Assembly (NCBI GenBank): GCA_018902385.1
Contig: JABSSW010000031.1
Location: 485,658 to 549,657, forward strand
Source: Physcia stellaris
Lineage: Eukaryota; Ascomycota; Lecanoromycetes; Caliciales; Physciaceae
Direction of reading: 5' to 3'
Length of the DNA: 64,000 bases
The notes under the pieces are model-generated. The model had not been told where the DNA came from, did not search any database, and saw only the letters and a list, made by a program, of their open reading frames with translations. Made by a program: the position numbers and the translations under genes. This document shows, piece after piece, positions 21,796-32,502 of the stretch (within the stretch, counting starts at the first letter, position 1; every line of letters begins with the position of its first letter).

Positions 21796-23640
21796 ATGTC
21801 GGGTTTCGAGATTGCTGGCGCGGCGCTCGCTGCCTTTCCAATTCTTATTGACGGAGTCAATCATCTTGTCAAAGGCGCCGAAACAATGCATCGTTGGAAG
21901 CGGTACAAGCTCAAGTTGAAGGAGTACGCCCATGTTCTAGAGTCGGCAAAGGTCCACTTGGACAACACCCTTGAAGCGCTACTGGTTGACATTGTGTCCT
22001 CAGACGAAGAACTGAAACTTTTGCTGAGAGATCCTGGAGGAAATTTGTGGAGTAAACAAGAGTATGATGAGAAGTTGCGTCAGCGGCTTGACAGATCATA
22101 CGACTCATACTTCAGGACGATTAAGATGTTAAGATCAAATACTGACATCCTCTGCGATAAGCTTGGCGTCGACAATGCAGGAAGGGTATATGCTAAACCT
22201 AAATTACTCCAATTCGTGTCAGCTTAATTTTTTCTACAGGATAAATGGGACGATTATTCTCTCCTTGAACGTCAACTGCAGAGAATCAAAGTAACATTCT
22301 CCATCAACATGTATAGAGAGCTTTTGGACAAGATCCGCGACGCAAACACAGACCTTGAAAAATTCACAAAGCACAATAATGATATTGAGCCCAAACGCAA
22401 ACGCCTCTCAAAACGTCCTATTGCAAACCTAAAGCTGATTAGGAAACATGCTGCAAGCTTGTACAAGGTTTTCATGACAGAGGAGGCTTGGAAATGCACC
22501 TGCAAACTGTGTCACATGGCTAGCCTACAGCTAGAGACACGCTCTCAAGCCGCAGAGGAATCTAAAGCGGGCAATATACCTCCAACATATTCCTTCCGTT
22601 TGCTGCTGTCGATGATTGACATTACTGATAAAACAAGAGCAATATCGCGCTGGCAGGAAATCGAAGTTATCCCGTCCCTAGAAAATAGCGTCACTGTCGA
22701 CGAAATTCATAGACCTTTAACATCAATAGAGTAGGTCAAGAGCTAGTGTTATTCGGTTGCTGCTGTTGCTGAGTTAGTGTTCAGTTCAAACCCCCGACCT
22801 ACAAATAGAGCTGTTAGGTTTGCACCAGAGATCGATTTAAGCCTGGCGGAGACCCTCATTGAGAGATCGTCTGCCGAAATCAGTCAAGGTTGCATTGAAG
22901 ATTTCTGCAGCCTTCTGCGCACGCCTGATAGAACCCATGAAGAGATCGGCTTGCTGATCGACAAAGGCAACGATAAGCATAAACATAGGCTTTACCGAGT
23001 GAACACGGTTCTTGATTCGGACAACTCTTCGATATCTCTCGGACAGATCCTGAAAGGTTCTCAGAAACGCGCGCCGGACGAAGGACTCTTCAGAATAGAT
23101 CGCCTACAAATCGCTGTTACGTTGGCATCCAGCGTCCTTCAATTAGATGGCACTTTATGGCTCAAGAGTCACTGGACTTGCGACGACATTTTATTTCATT
23201 CCACCAAAGGGCAGCCAGGAGTTATGGAGTACACGCGCCCTTACCTCTCCTGGCAGCGGTGTTGCAGTACAGCGCTTCCAGCTTTGAATTCGCTTCGTTT
23301 GGGCATTCAGACGATTCGCAATGACGTTTTGTTGGCTTTAGGCCTCGCACTAGTTGAGCTTTGCTTCGGCCGAACGTTGGGCGATATGTGGAAGCCTAAT
23401 GACGGCGACATCAACGACACGATGACGCGAGTCAACACAGCGACAAGACTACATGGCAGTGTTTATCGAGAAATGGGTATCCCATATGGCGAAGCCGTGA
23501 GGAGATGTCTGTTCCAGCCGTTTGATGTCCGGGAGCTTAGTCTAGATGTTGAGGAGGTGCAGCAAAAGGTGCTTGATGATATCGTGTCTCCTTTAGTAGT
23601 AGAGTTGAACAACTTCAATGGATACCCTACTTTGATGTAG
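21796..23640 (+). CDS. DUF7580-type fungal protein, three exons
   Basis: Exons 21796-22185, 22240-22730 and 22785-23640 encode 578 aa. Both introns are 54 nt, and both joins keep phase. The start MSGFEIAGAALAAFPILIDG and the following W-RYK helix are the usual opening of DUF7580 proteins. Family landmarks follow: a YDSYFRTIK helix, the ISRWQEIEV strand, RAVRFAPEIDL, CIEDFCSLLR, RLYRVN, RIDRLQIAVTLASSVLQL with TLWLKSHW, the DILF segment, LALGLALVELCFG, TATRLHGSVYREMG and EAVRRCLFQPFDVRELSL. This kinase-like but non-catalytic fold is widespread in filamentous fungi, often with HET/NLR-type genes; its role is unknown. It is the last gene before the AT-rich block, which starts right after the stop. 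Confidence 0.85.
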
Positions 23641-24128
23641 AACTGACATCTTTGCTCCTCTTTAAATTGAAATGAGAGCATATCGTTCAACTTTTCAGAT
23701 GTAAACTGACAAATTTTTTCTTGACAGAATTTTTGCAATGTTTTAAAAATTTAAAATAGATAATGTAAATTTGAAATCATGACGTTTTCATTCAATGATT
23801 ATTTTTTTCTCATTTTTTCGCTCATGTCAACGAACGACAAAATGTATTTTATTGTGATCAAATAACTTTGCATTTCACGAACAAATTTAAATGCGAAAAA
23901 ATGATTTATTTCGAATCGTGTAAATTTAAAATGAAAATTCGAATTCGAATTTATTTAAAATTTAATATTTAAAAAACAATCAACAAAAACGAATAAAAAA
24001 AAGAATTTCAAATCATATTTTTGAAAATTTAATATTGTTATATTTAAAATTACGATAAAATTGATTAAAAATGTTAAAATAAAATAAAAAGTTGAAACAA
24101 AATTATAAAACATCATATTTATCAAATT
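23641..24128. other. AT-rich, RIP-like mutated flank (left part)
   Basis: Composition changes abruptly after the DUF7580 stop. The segment is dominated by A/T runs with isolated TCG and TCA triplets. CpT, CpC, ApG and GpG are rare from about 23.75 kb on. No coding potential remains. It continues as 26124-26340 on the far side of the inserted LTR element, so the two pieces were one block before that insertion. Confidence 0.7.
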
Positions 24129-24290
24129 TGTTAGGACAAAATAAGGCATGTAATAAGTGGGTGGTAAAAGTAGTTGAATTGTTGCTATCTAGGAGGCAGA
24201 GTGCGAGATATGGGCCAGGCTGCCAAGGCGCTAGTCCGTTCTTGTCAAGATATCCTGACTCCAGCCCTATGTGGAGGTTTTACCGTAACA
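24129..24290 (-). repeat. LTR (3' LTR in element sense)
   Basis: 162 bp, identical to 25962-26123 except for one A/G difference near its left end (TTAGGACAAA here, TTAGGGCAAA there). Terminal inverted repeat TGTTA/TAACA. Confidence 0.9.
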
Positions 24291-24371
24291 AGTGCCACCG
24301 AACGAAAAAGACCACAACGCCCTCGTTGTGCCACATGCGGCGGGCTTGTGATCCATCCTTCGAGAAATCTA

Positions 24372-25613
24372 TTAGTAATACATGAAAAGAAGTAAGGAAA
24401 TGGCCTGTATCTCCATCAAGAGGTCAAGGATCTCGGGCCATGGTATTGCGCCCGGGCGCTCGATGCTTCTCAGACCCATGGCGAGGTGCATGGTCGAAAT
24501 GGATTGCTCGTAGGTGCCGATGCAGGCCATTGTTGGATCCGAAAGTACCGCTGCAGATGCGGCAGGCATGCGAGAAGGCGGGTGAACTGGGTAGGCAGGC
24601 AGAGGATTTGCAAGGTGCAGCCATTGGCCGAAGGTATGAGACACCTGGCATTTTATATGGCGAAATGCTTGATATCTCTGAGGTATTAGGCGGGAGAAGG
24701 TCGGTGATTTGTAAGGCAAAATGGCCGATTTCTCAGACCACTTGGTGGGAGGTATGGATTTGGCGCGGTTCGATTCCGCGGGCGTATGCTGCTGAAAACT
24801 CCTCGGATTTGGCGTTTTCGAGCCCTGACTAATCGTGATGCTCTGATTGGTTGTAGGTCTGAAGTAGGACGTGATCTTGGACTGGCGGGAGACCTTCGGG
24901 GAGGATTCAGTCTTCTTGGTATGTTGTAGGCCTGATTCCGTGCGCTTCTCAGCAAACATCTCGAACAGGTCTTGGATCGTAAGGTAAGGCTTCTGGTGTT
25001 GGTGTATTGGTACTGGCTTCTGAGGGGGAGTAGGCGGCGGAGTAGGCGGGCAAACAACTGCTGCAGTCTCCAGCGCTTTGCATGGTTTCTTTGGTGTGGG
25101 AACTGGGAGACGCGACGGCTTTGATGCAATGACTGGGCGTGAGGCGATTTCGGCCCAGGATATTGGTTTTCTTGGTGTTGCAGTCGGTTCAGTAGGTGAC
25201 TGCTTCGGTGTAGCAGGTGGAGTATCTGGAAGTGAGGGTTTCGAGGTCGGTTTTGGGTGGCTAACAGGTGGTGTGAGCATCAATGCTGGCTCACTTGCTG
25301 GTGGAGGTGTTGCAGGGGGTGTAGGCATGGCGGCCACTGCTTTCGGTGTAGAGGGGGGTGTTGGCATTGCTTTTGGTGCTCGTTCTGCGATAACCCATGG
25401 GCAGGTAGGGGAGTTGTCGCAATGCTTCTGGTACGGGTTCTCGGTGGGCTTGAATCCATAGAACTTGATGCCGCAGGCGTCACAGTAGACCTGACCTGGT
25501 ATATCTGGATTCTGCTTGGAGGTGAAATTGGCGCTGAGGAGTTGGCTAGGAGGAGGATATTGGCTAGGAGGGTAATTGACGAAGGAGGCACATCGATCAA
25601 CGAACGACGACAT
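24372..25613 (-). CDS. LTR-element protein: BIR-like domain, Pro/Thr-rich linker, C2H2 finger (frame break)
   Basis: The first ATG (25613) opens a 413-codon frame. Residues 44-71 hold C44-x2-C47-x16-H64-x6-C71 (YCDAC ... NPYQKH ... CPWV), exactly the zinc-ligand spacing of BIR domains, although the usual Trp is Phe. Residues 80-200 are low-complexity Thr-Pro-Pro repeats. A basic segment follows, with KITSYF that resembles a PIP-box core. A C2H2 finger, CRIC ... SNNGLHRHLRAIH (C-x2-C-x12-H-x4-H), is encoded at about 24520-24590 but in a different frame (24424-24651 and upstream). One base appears lost between about 24640 and 24735. No intron restores it convincingly, so this copy may be damaged. 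The finger resembles one in the relic Gypsy at 39.15-39.22 kb. It may be a gag-like protein rather than a captured host gene. Confidence 0.6.
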   Translation of the reverse strand: MSSFVDRCASFVNYPPSQYPPPSQLLSANFTSKQNPDIPGQVYCDACGIKFYGFKPTENPYQKHCDNSPTCPWVIAERAPKAMPTPPSTPKAVAAMPTPPATPPPASEPALMLTPPVSHPKPTSKPSLPDTPPATPKQSPTEPTATPRKPISWAEIASRPVIASKPSRLPVPTPKKPCKALETAAVVCPPTPPPTPPQKPVPIHQHQKPYLTIQDLFEMFAEKRTESGLQHTKKTESSPKVSRQSKITSYFRPTTNQSITISQGSKTPNPRSFQQHTPAESNRAKSIPPTKWSEKSAILPYKSPTFSRLIPQRYQAFRHIKCQVSHTFGQWLHLANPLPAYPVHPPSRMPAASAAVLSDPTMACIGTYEQSISTMHLAMGLRSIERPGAIPWPEILDLLMEIQAISLLLFMYY

Positions 25614-25941
25614 GATGTTGGTGCGTTTCTGATGACGCTGGTGCGTTTAACGTCGGCCTGACTGATTGTTTCGATCCTAGAAGGTGGTCATTCTTGACCA
25701 GCAGCGGTGCTCGGGGTGTTATTGGCTCGAAGCTTCGGATTTCGCTCAAGGCTTCGTTTCTGATGTTTTCGCACACTGATTGCAGGCCTGAAATGCTTAG
25801 GACTGCTGTCAATTCGAATGGCGGTATTGGCTTCGCGTTGTTGTTGTTGTTATGCGGTATTTACTTCGCAGCGGAATTGGCTTCGCTCGTCTGCAGGCAA
25901 AGCAGGTATATTCTTCTTGACGATAGAAGTCAAGGAATCGT

Positions 25942-25959
25942 GCTTGAATGATGCTACCA
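25942..25959 (-). other. Primer-binding-site-like block
   Basis: TGGTAGCATCATTCAAGC, two bases inside the 5' LTR on the minus strand. Position, length (18 nt) and the TGG start are those of a tRNA primer-binding site. The first seven bases equal the complement of an initiator-Met-type tRNA 3' end; the rest would need another tRNA, which I cannot identify. Confidence 0.7.
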
Positions 25960-25961
25960 TT

Positions 25962-26123
25962 TGTTAGGGCAAAATAAGGCATGTAATAAGTGGGTGGTAA
26001 AAGTAGTTGAATTGTTGCTATCTAGGAGGCAGAGTGCGAGATATGGGCCAGGCTGCCAAGGCGCTAGTCCGTTCTTGTCAAGATATCCTGACTCCAGCCC
26101 TATGTGGAGGTTTTACCGTAACA
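25962..26123 (-). repeat. LTR (5' LTR in element sense)
   Basis: 162-bp partner of 24129-24290. It is followed on the right by the AAATT target duplication at 26124-26128. Confidence 0.9.
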
Positions 26124-26599
26124 AAATTGTTTACAAAAATAAATATAAAAAGTACAAAGATGAATAAAAAATATGTTTGTTTTTTAACATCATTGATTTG
26201 ATTTACAATTATATTATGCACAATAACATATATTGATTTTTGATTAACAAATCATTTGTCGATTATAACTTTATTGTAATTAATTGTTAAAATATTCAAA
26301 CACAAAGTTATTAGCGCAAATATAGTAAGATACAATTCTATATTAGGTATAGATAAGTGTAAATGCTTTTTCCAACTATCTGCTAGAGTCCCGTGCAATA
26401 CTCATTTATCATGAAGAAAACCATCCTCGTATTCAAAACTCTAATTTCGAAATATCCTGCGACACGAGCTGAATGCTTTTCTGTCGAATCGAGCTAGTTC
26501 GATGCGTCCTCGATCAGCTTTGCGCCATGTCAGAATATCAGACTCGGCGTACATTCTATGCCAACTCAGACCAATCCTTTGATGGCTACCTCGACTCCG
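26124..26599. other. AT-rich flank (right part) and return to normal DNA
   Basis: Positions 26124-26340 are AT-rich sequence continuous with the block left of the LTR element. From about 26340 composition returns to that of the gene side, with CT, AG and GG frequent again. No coding region is recognised before the small minus-strand gene ending at 26600. Confidence 0.55.
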
Positions 26600-26867
26600 C
26601 TAGCATCCAGCACCAGGTCCAGGAGGATCCAACGATTTAAAATGTCTACCATATATGAGTGAAATGCCAGTAGAATTGTGGGGGTCATCGGGGGGCAGAG
26701 CCGCCGCTGCAGAAGTTTTTCCAAAGTTCAGGAACTTACTTGGCTTCACGGTTGCAGATAATCTGTCTTTCACCGATTCCACTCTCGACATTCTCGTACG
26801 CTGCTGGCAGGGCTGTGGCTGAGAAGGCGGTTGCCCACGCAAAAGCGACGATCTGTAAGATATTCAT
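26600..26867 (-). CDS. Possible small secreted protein, two exons
   Basis: Exon 26740-26867 starts MNILQIVAFAWATAFSATALP, a good signal peptide, followed by a short pro-like segment ending GIGERQI. A GTAAGT donor at 26739 and a GGTAG acceptor give a 94-nt intron, and exon 26600-26645 adds HFKSLDPPGPGAGC and a stop. The total is 57 aa, phase consistent. Signal peptide plus a ...RQI junction (a plausible Kex2-like site is absent) and two Cys in the short mature part resemble small effector-like or antimicrobial peptides. The second exon is short and low-complexity, so the 3' half is uncertain. It sits in a 1.2-kb island of normal DNA between two mutated blocks. Confidence 0.4.
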
Positions 26868-27540
26868 TGTTGCGGACGGAAAAGTTGCGAGGAACTCGAT
26901 GATCTGGGGACTCGAAGTGTAGACCACCGGGCCTTTATATAGACTTCGTCGCTGCCTTGGGGTTTCAGGTATCTACGGCTTACGACTGTCAGAGCTGTGG
27001 ATGGGGGCGAATGTATGACCTTTCCATGCAGTGAGACGGCCCAAGGTGACTGGAGTAGGTCGCTGTCCCGAAAATTCTATGACAGACTGTTGTTCCAACA
27101 GAGAGCCAAACGTCTTTCTCAAGATCCGAGCCTATGAAAACAAGTAGCTCGGTCGAGAGATTAACCATGAGCGTTGATCCGAGGTATCTCGTTCCTGCCA
27201 AGATCATATCCCGGCTGACTGCAGGAAAGCCCAAGGCTCAGCTACACGGTAGAACAGAACGAAGCAAATTGGCGGTCTTATTTCGCTACTCGCGTATTCC
27301 GACGAGTCGAGCATAATGGCTCGTCCCCGAGCCTCGACGGGTCTCGGGCGCTCTCCCTTAGGCGCTGGAACAGCGTTGCCCCCAGGTGGTCGACGCTACC
27401 TGTAAGCCCCAAAGCTCTGGTCGCAATCAGTGCGAGCTAACTGCCCCACCCCGCCAAATGGTCAGCTGCCTACCGACGTACAAGCAATATGTTGAGTGCA
27501 CAGTCTCTGTTACAGATATGTAGAATGCAACGTGTTTATT
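26868..27540. other. Normal-composition island, no further gene seen
   Basis: The first 150 bp are the likely promoter of the small secreted-protein gene. The rest is GC-balanced and shows no domain-bearing frame; 27300-27480 is C-rich. At about 27540 it passes into the AT-rich retroelement nest. Confidence 0.4.
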
Positions 27541-28148
27541 ATTCATGATAATACTATCTATCGTACATGTGATGAATATGAATTATTGTACAGAATTTGC
27601 ACGTTAATTTATAACAAAATAACGTTTTGACATTGTTTTTGATGATGAATTTATTTCAACATTTTTTTTCGAATTTGCAAAAATATAAAATCATGATGTT
27701 TAATTCATTTCGAACATGTCGATAAATCGTTGATATTTGAACGAAAATTAAAAATTGATGAAATCGTCGATAAACATGATGTCGATCGTTATATATTTGA
27801 ATTCAACGCGATTTTTTTTTTAATTTCGTTTTTTACATAATGATATACGATATCGACGTGTTTGATGCGATCATGATGTATCGAATTTTCATTGAATGTT
27901 TTGACGTTTTGATTGTCAATATTTATCAAAATTTTGACGTAATTGTTTGATTGATTTTGAATTCGTAAATCAACGAATAATTGTTTGAATCAAATAATTT
28001 TTTTGACGACGAATGATATGATCATATATTCGACGACGCAAATAAACGTAATCACGATGAATTGAAATTTTGATATTCAATTTATCGAATTGTCGTTTAA
28101 TAAAAACAAATATGTTTCGATGAATTTTTTGAAAATTTTGTTACGAAT

Positions 28149-28451
28149 TCAATTTGCATCGCAATATGTTTCGATGTTTAATTTTTTGCTGAAATTATCG
28201 TCGTAAATTATGCAAAAATCGATCGTGAAATTGAAATAAATTATAACACGTTTGATTGTTTTGATATAATTAAAATTGAAATTTTGAACAAATCGATTGA
28301 TTATGAAAATCGCATTCGTTATATTTGATTTGATTTTTATCATTGCAAACATGATTGAATTCATCATTGTTTGATATTGTTTGATATTTTGATCGATAAT
28401 TTGATTAACGTTGAAAATTGAATCAAATGTTTTTTTCATGAATATTCGCAT
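28149..28451 (-). pseudogene. copia RNase H-proximal segment
   Basis: The YQTMMNSIMFAM ... IKTIKRVIIYFNFT run corresponds to the copia segment between reverse transcriptase and RNase H. It ends YCDAN then TGA, where functional relatives have the DADW motif. No Gly, Pro or Trp codon remains. Confidence 0.75.
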
Positions 28452-28781
28452 TGATTTCGTATTTTATAAATCGAATTTTTTAACGACGCGTTGAATATAT
28501 GTTTTTTGATTAAAACGAATTATGTGCATTTCGCGATTTTTGAAAATGATTATATCAAAATAAAAATTTATTGATTCAAAATCAATTATATCAAAAACGT
28601 TATTGAATTTCGTTTTTGTTTTATTAATTATAATTTTATTGAAAACAATGATTTTGATATCGTCGATTCATGTAATAATGATAAAATTTTTGAAATCAAC
28701 ATTCGTGACGAATATGTTTTGATTCGCGTCGAAAAAATTGAAAATTAATTCTTGCAAAAAAAATTCGAACAAACGTTTATA

Positions 28782-28979
28782 TTATAATTTGAATGATTGT
28801 TTCAAATCATACAATGTTTTGTTCAATTTGCAAATAATTTTGTCATTGTCACATTCAATCGAATATTTAACGTAAATATTTGAATCAATAAATTCGTATA
28901 AAAACGCAATTTTTACGTTCATTTGTTCAATTTCCAAATTCAAAAACACGACAACGACGAATAAAATTCGAAAAATCAT
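28782..28979 (-). pseudogene. copia reverse transcriptase segment
   Basis: The frame contains NLEIEQMNVKIAFLYEFID and CKLNKTLYDLKQSFKL, matching a conserved copia reverse transcriptase stretch. The Asp-to-Asn, Gly-to-Asp/Glu and Pro-to-Phe changes are those expected from G-to-A after a purine and C-to-T before a pyrimidine. Inactive. Confidence 0.8.
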
Positions 28980-29742
28980 TGATTTGACGACGAAAACAAA
29001 AATTTAATCAAAATCAATGTCGTATTGTTGTAAAAATTTTTTGACGTATTATTTAATTTTGTATCGTATTATAACGTCATCGACATTGCGTTTGAATTTG
29101 TAAATTCATTTATCGTTCAACGATTTTTTCTTATCGAACGTGAAATTTATTAAATTTCAAATGTGATTTTTCGATAAAAAATCGAATTTTTTTTCATTGT
29201 TTTTAATCATTGTGAAAAATGAAAATTTCGTGCGATGTCGTTGTAATTATTTGATTTTTTCTCGTCGATTGTCAACATTGTTATGAATTTTTCAAACGAA
29301 AAAACGTCGATGTTTTCGACGTAATCGATCAACAATGAAACGAAATTGATCGTATCAAATTCAACGTTTATAATTGAAATTGATTGAAAATCAACAACAT
29401 TGTCGAACAAAACAATTAAATCATTTGAATTTGAATTTCAATTTGCGAACAATTCACGCATTGCTAAATAAAACATCGTGAAATTGACAAAAATTATGAC
29501 ATTGTAAACGATAAAATTCATAAAAAAATTTATTCGAATTGTTTTTTTGTTTGAACGCATTGTAACGTATTTTTGTAAAATTTTTTGAAATTTTTTTTGC
29601 TGTTGTGACGTCATTGATTTTTGTATAATGATATTTGAAAATTTGATTTTGATATATGATCGAATTTCAATGTTTTGAAAAATTTAAAATTAAATTTTTT
29701 GTTTTTTTGCAATGAACTCAATATGAATAACAAAAAAATTCA

Positions 29743-30081
29743 TCATTGTTGAATCAACAATTGATTCGATAAAATTTTCATCGAATTCGATGTCAATTTT
29801 GATGTTGATTTGTAATTATAAATATCGAAATTTTTGACGCGTTCGATTTTTTGATTAATCGATATGTAAATTCGATGAATAATGTCATCGTCATATTCGA
29901 TAAAAATTTTTTTTTCGACATTCGATTTCAAATGATTTTTGATTTTTTTGTTGATGACGACGTAAACGATTGATTCGAATGAATATATGTTCGTCAATTT
30001 CGAAAATTGTGCGTAAATATTTTCGAACGATGATTGATTTTTCAAATACGAAATTAAACGTCGATTTTTGATATACGTCAT
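29743..30081 (-). pseudogene. copia integrase C-terminal segment
   Basis: YIKNRRLISYL ... FSKLTNIYSFESIVYVVI ... KIFIEYDDDIIHRIYI corresponds to the copia region after the integrase core, usually VFGS-AYV and GIFIGYDD. Gly positions read as Glu or Asn. Inactive. Confidence 0.75.
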
Positions 30082-30233
30082 TGCATGTGTGATGTTTGAT
30101 CACAAAAAATTCGATATGTTTTTCGTCAATAACGTTGTTTTGATTATAATGATGAAAATGCGTTAATATGTTTCGATTATATCATTGACGTTTTGAACAT
30201 TTGTTGAAATTGAATTGAATTCAATGTTTTGAT

Positions 30234-30465
30234 TGTTACGAACATATTTAACAAATAAGTTTAACAAATAGATAGTTGATATGATAAATGATTAAACAAA
30301 TATGTTTAAATCGAATTATGTTTTAATTTTTTGACGAGATTAACGTGATTTGAAATTTGACGTTCGCACATTGTTTGTAATTTCATCATTTTGTATTTAT
30401 TTGTTTTTGCAAATTTATTGTTTTCGTTTAATTAATCAATAATACGTTTATTCAGACACGATTCA
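30234..30465 (+). repeat. Gypsy-1 5' LTR
   Basis: 232 bp, the same length as 44108-44339 and closely similar, with differences mainly G/A and C/T. It starts TGTTACG and ends GATTCA. Confidence 0.85.
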
Positions 30466-30709
30466 TGATATTACAATAAATTTTCATTTTTATCGTTCGT
30501 CGAAATACGTGAACGTTCAAAAATAAAATTTCAAATCGATCAAATTTTTTTGACGAAACAAACGACAAAAAGTTTTGTTAATCAAACAAACGATTTGAAA
30601 ATTCTTTTGACGAAATAACGACGAAATTTTCGACAATAAAAAACGATAAAACGAACAACAAACAAATTTATTTTTTTTATTTACAATCGTCAATTTTTTA
30701 TTTTTCGTT

Positions 30710-32008
30710 ATGATTCGAAATCATCATAATTTTTTTTCATTTGAAATTTCGTTATTTGAAATTTTTCGTGTCGAAATCGATCGTTATTTGAAACAAATAA
30801 TCGACAACATCAACGAAAAAAAAATTGTTATTCAATTCAAACGTCGCAAATTCGTTTTTTCGCGTATAAATGTATCGATGAAAAATGACGATGTCATTTA
30901 TTTTTTGAACGTCATCAACGTCAATCAATTGAAATGATGAATCGAAAATCATGTCGTCAATTTTTTGCAAAAATTCGATGTTTTGCGTTCGAATCGAAAC
31001 ATTTATTTGAAAATTTTTAATCAATATCAAAAATTTGCGAATGAATTTCAAAACAACATCAACAAATTCGCAAAAATTAATTTCGAATTAACAAAAAAAC
31101 GTTCATTGAAAATTCAAAACGATGTCATTTATAATATTTTTCAAAACAAATACGACGCGTTGAAATTGAAATATCAAATTTTATCGATCAACGAAAAAAA
31201 ACGTGAAAACAACGATAACGACGATGCGTTTGTTTTCAACGTTTCAAAAAAACGTCGTTTTGTCAAACATTTTGATTCATTCACGTTTATCGATGAAATG
31301 AATTTCATTTGACGTGTGTAAAAAACGAAAATGCATGATAAAATGACGATTAACAACGATCATTACAATACGAATTTGTTCGTCGTTATTTTTGTTATTG
31401 ATTGAATTGTCGACGAAATTAACGATCACATTCAATCGATACGTAACATCGATTTCAATTATTTCAAAAATTGATTTATGATGTTGAAATTTTTGTTAAA
31501 CATTTACGATGATTTTGATTTTAAACGCAACATGCGTAATCAATTTCGAACATTGATCATAAACATTCAAAATTTTCAATCGTTTTATTTTATTTTTTTT
31601 CGTTTCAATAATTCAACAAATTATAACGAAACTATCAAGATTGAAAAATTAATGAAAAAAATATTCTGAAATTTGAAAAAAATTATGAACGTGTATTTTC
31701 GTGAATTTATCATTTTTGACGAAATCAAAATTACTTTTCAACAAATTTACAATCGACAAACGAGTTTCAGAAAAAAAAAAACGACAACACGTCAACAACG
31801 TTTTGAATTATTTTAATTCAAATTCATTTTTGTCGTTTCGATTTCGATATCGTTCACGAAATTTGTTACATTCGTTTTTTTTGTGAAATCAACGATTCAT
31901 TTTCATTTCAATGTGAAAATCAAATTTCGTGATTCGATGATTGATAAATTGATCGTCACGAACAAATGTTTCACATGTGACGAATTGAATCACGTTTGAA
32001 AAAAATGT
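30710..32008 (+). pseudogene. Gypsy-1 gag relic with zinc knuckle
   Basis: Helical gag-like frames (30965-31312 and following) lead to a CCHC zinc knuckle at 31967-32008: C-x2-C-x4-H-x4-C, read as CFTCDELNHV-stop-KKC. The two Gly of the usual knuckle read as Asp and Asn, and the TGA sits in the knuckle itself. Confidence 0.75.
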
Positions 32009-32169
32009 TCGAACGTTCACAAACATTAAAAACGTTATTGACACAAAATGCAAATATCGTATATGAATTTAATCGTCGAATCGAATGATTTTGATTCGAA
32101 AAATTAATAATTCATATCAAAAACGCGATTGATGAATGTTTAAAAAAAATTTTTATTCATAACGATGAT

Positions 32170-32502
32170 TTGTTTGATTTTTTCATTAAGCGATTTTTAA
32201 TCATCAATTGTACGTTATCATTCAACGATAATAAACATAAATTAGAAATTTTAATAAACATTGATGCAATTGATTATGCATTCATTGATAAAAAAATCGC
32301 GCAATTTGTATGCAACATGTTGAACATGAAATTCGTATTTTTATTGAAATCGAAATCATTGATTGAATTCGACGATCGTCAAATTTCATCAATAATTCAT
32401 GTCATATATTTTAAATTAACGATAAAATTGCATTTCGAATTGATCGTTTTTTTATTAATCATCGATTTGAATAATCATTCGATAATTTTAAAAAAATCGT
32501 GA
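32170..32502 (+). pseudogene. Gypsy-1 aspartic protease relic
   Basis: The frame reads ILINIDAIDYAFIDKKIAQFVC, the retropepsin active-site region with the D-S/T-G triad altered to N-I-D. It continues to LNNHSIILKKS and stops at a TGA where relatives have PW or KPW. Confidence 0.7.

Larger units (their letters stand above)
24129..26123 (-). mobile_element. Young 1,995-bp non-autonomous LTR retroelement
   Basis: Two 162-bp direct repeats (24129-24290 and 25962-26123) differ at one base and end TGTTA...TAACA on the plus strand. The element is flanked on both sides by AAATT (24124-24128 and 26124-26128), a perfect 5-bp target duplication. On the minus strand the right-hand LTR is followed, after a 2-nt spacer, by TGGTAGCATCATTCAAGC (25959-25942), a primer-binding-site-like block that sets the orientation as minus. 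The internal 1.67 kb carries one long same-sense ORF and no reverse transcriptase or integrase, so it depends on another element. No clear polypurine tract precedes the left LTR. Composition is normal and none of the neighbouring mutation signature is present, so it inserted after the surrounding DNA was mutated. Size fits a TRIM/LARD-like class with coding capacity. Confidence 0.88.
27600..30233 (-). mobile_element. Ty1/copia relic, C-terminal part (interrupted by Gypsy-1)
   Basis: Minus-strand frames keep copia landmarks in the proper order going from 30.2 down to 28.1 kb. The integrase C-terminal region contains YIKNRRL and IFIEYDDDIIHRIY. Next comes the reverse transcriptase segment IEQMNVKIAFLYEFID ... 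LNKTLYDLKQSFKL, which matches the copia MDVKTAFL and LKQSPR region. The RNase H-proximal segment YQTMMNSIMFAM ... RFVQNFNFNYIKTIKRVI ... YCDAN comes last. The two latter frames end in TGA exactly where the family has Trp. The N-terminal part continues right of 44339, across the inserted Gypsy. I could not identify its LTRs. Confidence 0.8.

Noticed and set aside
24092-24395. Open frames reading out of the left LTR of the young element
   Set aside because: They start in mutated flank DNA, run across the LTR and are duplicated at the other LTR for the same reason; they are LTR sequence, not genes.
25078-25661. Gly- and Cys-rich plus-strand frames opposite the LTR-element protein
   Set aside because: They are the antisense of the Thr/Pro-rich repeats of the minus-strand protein.
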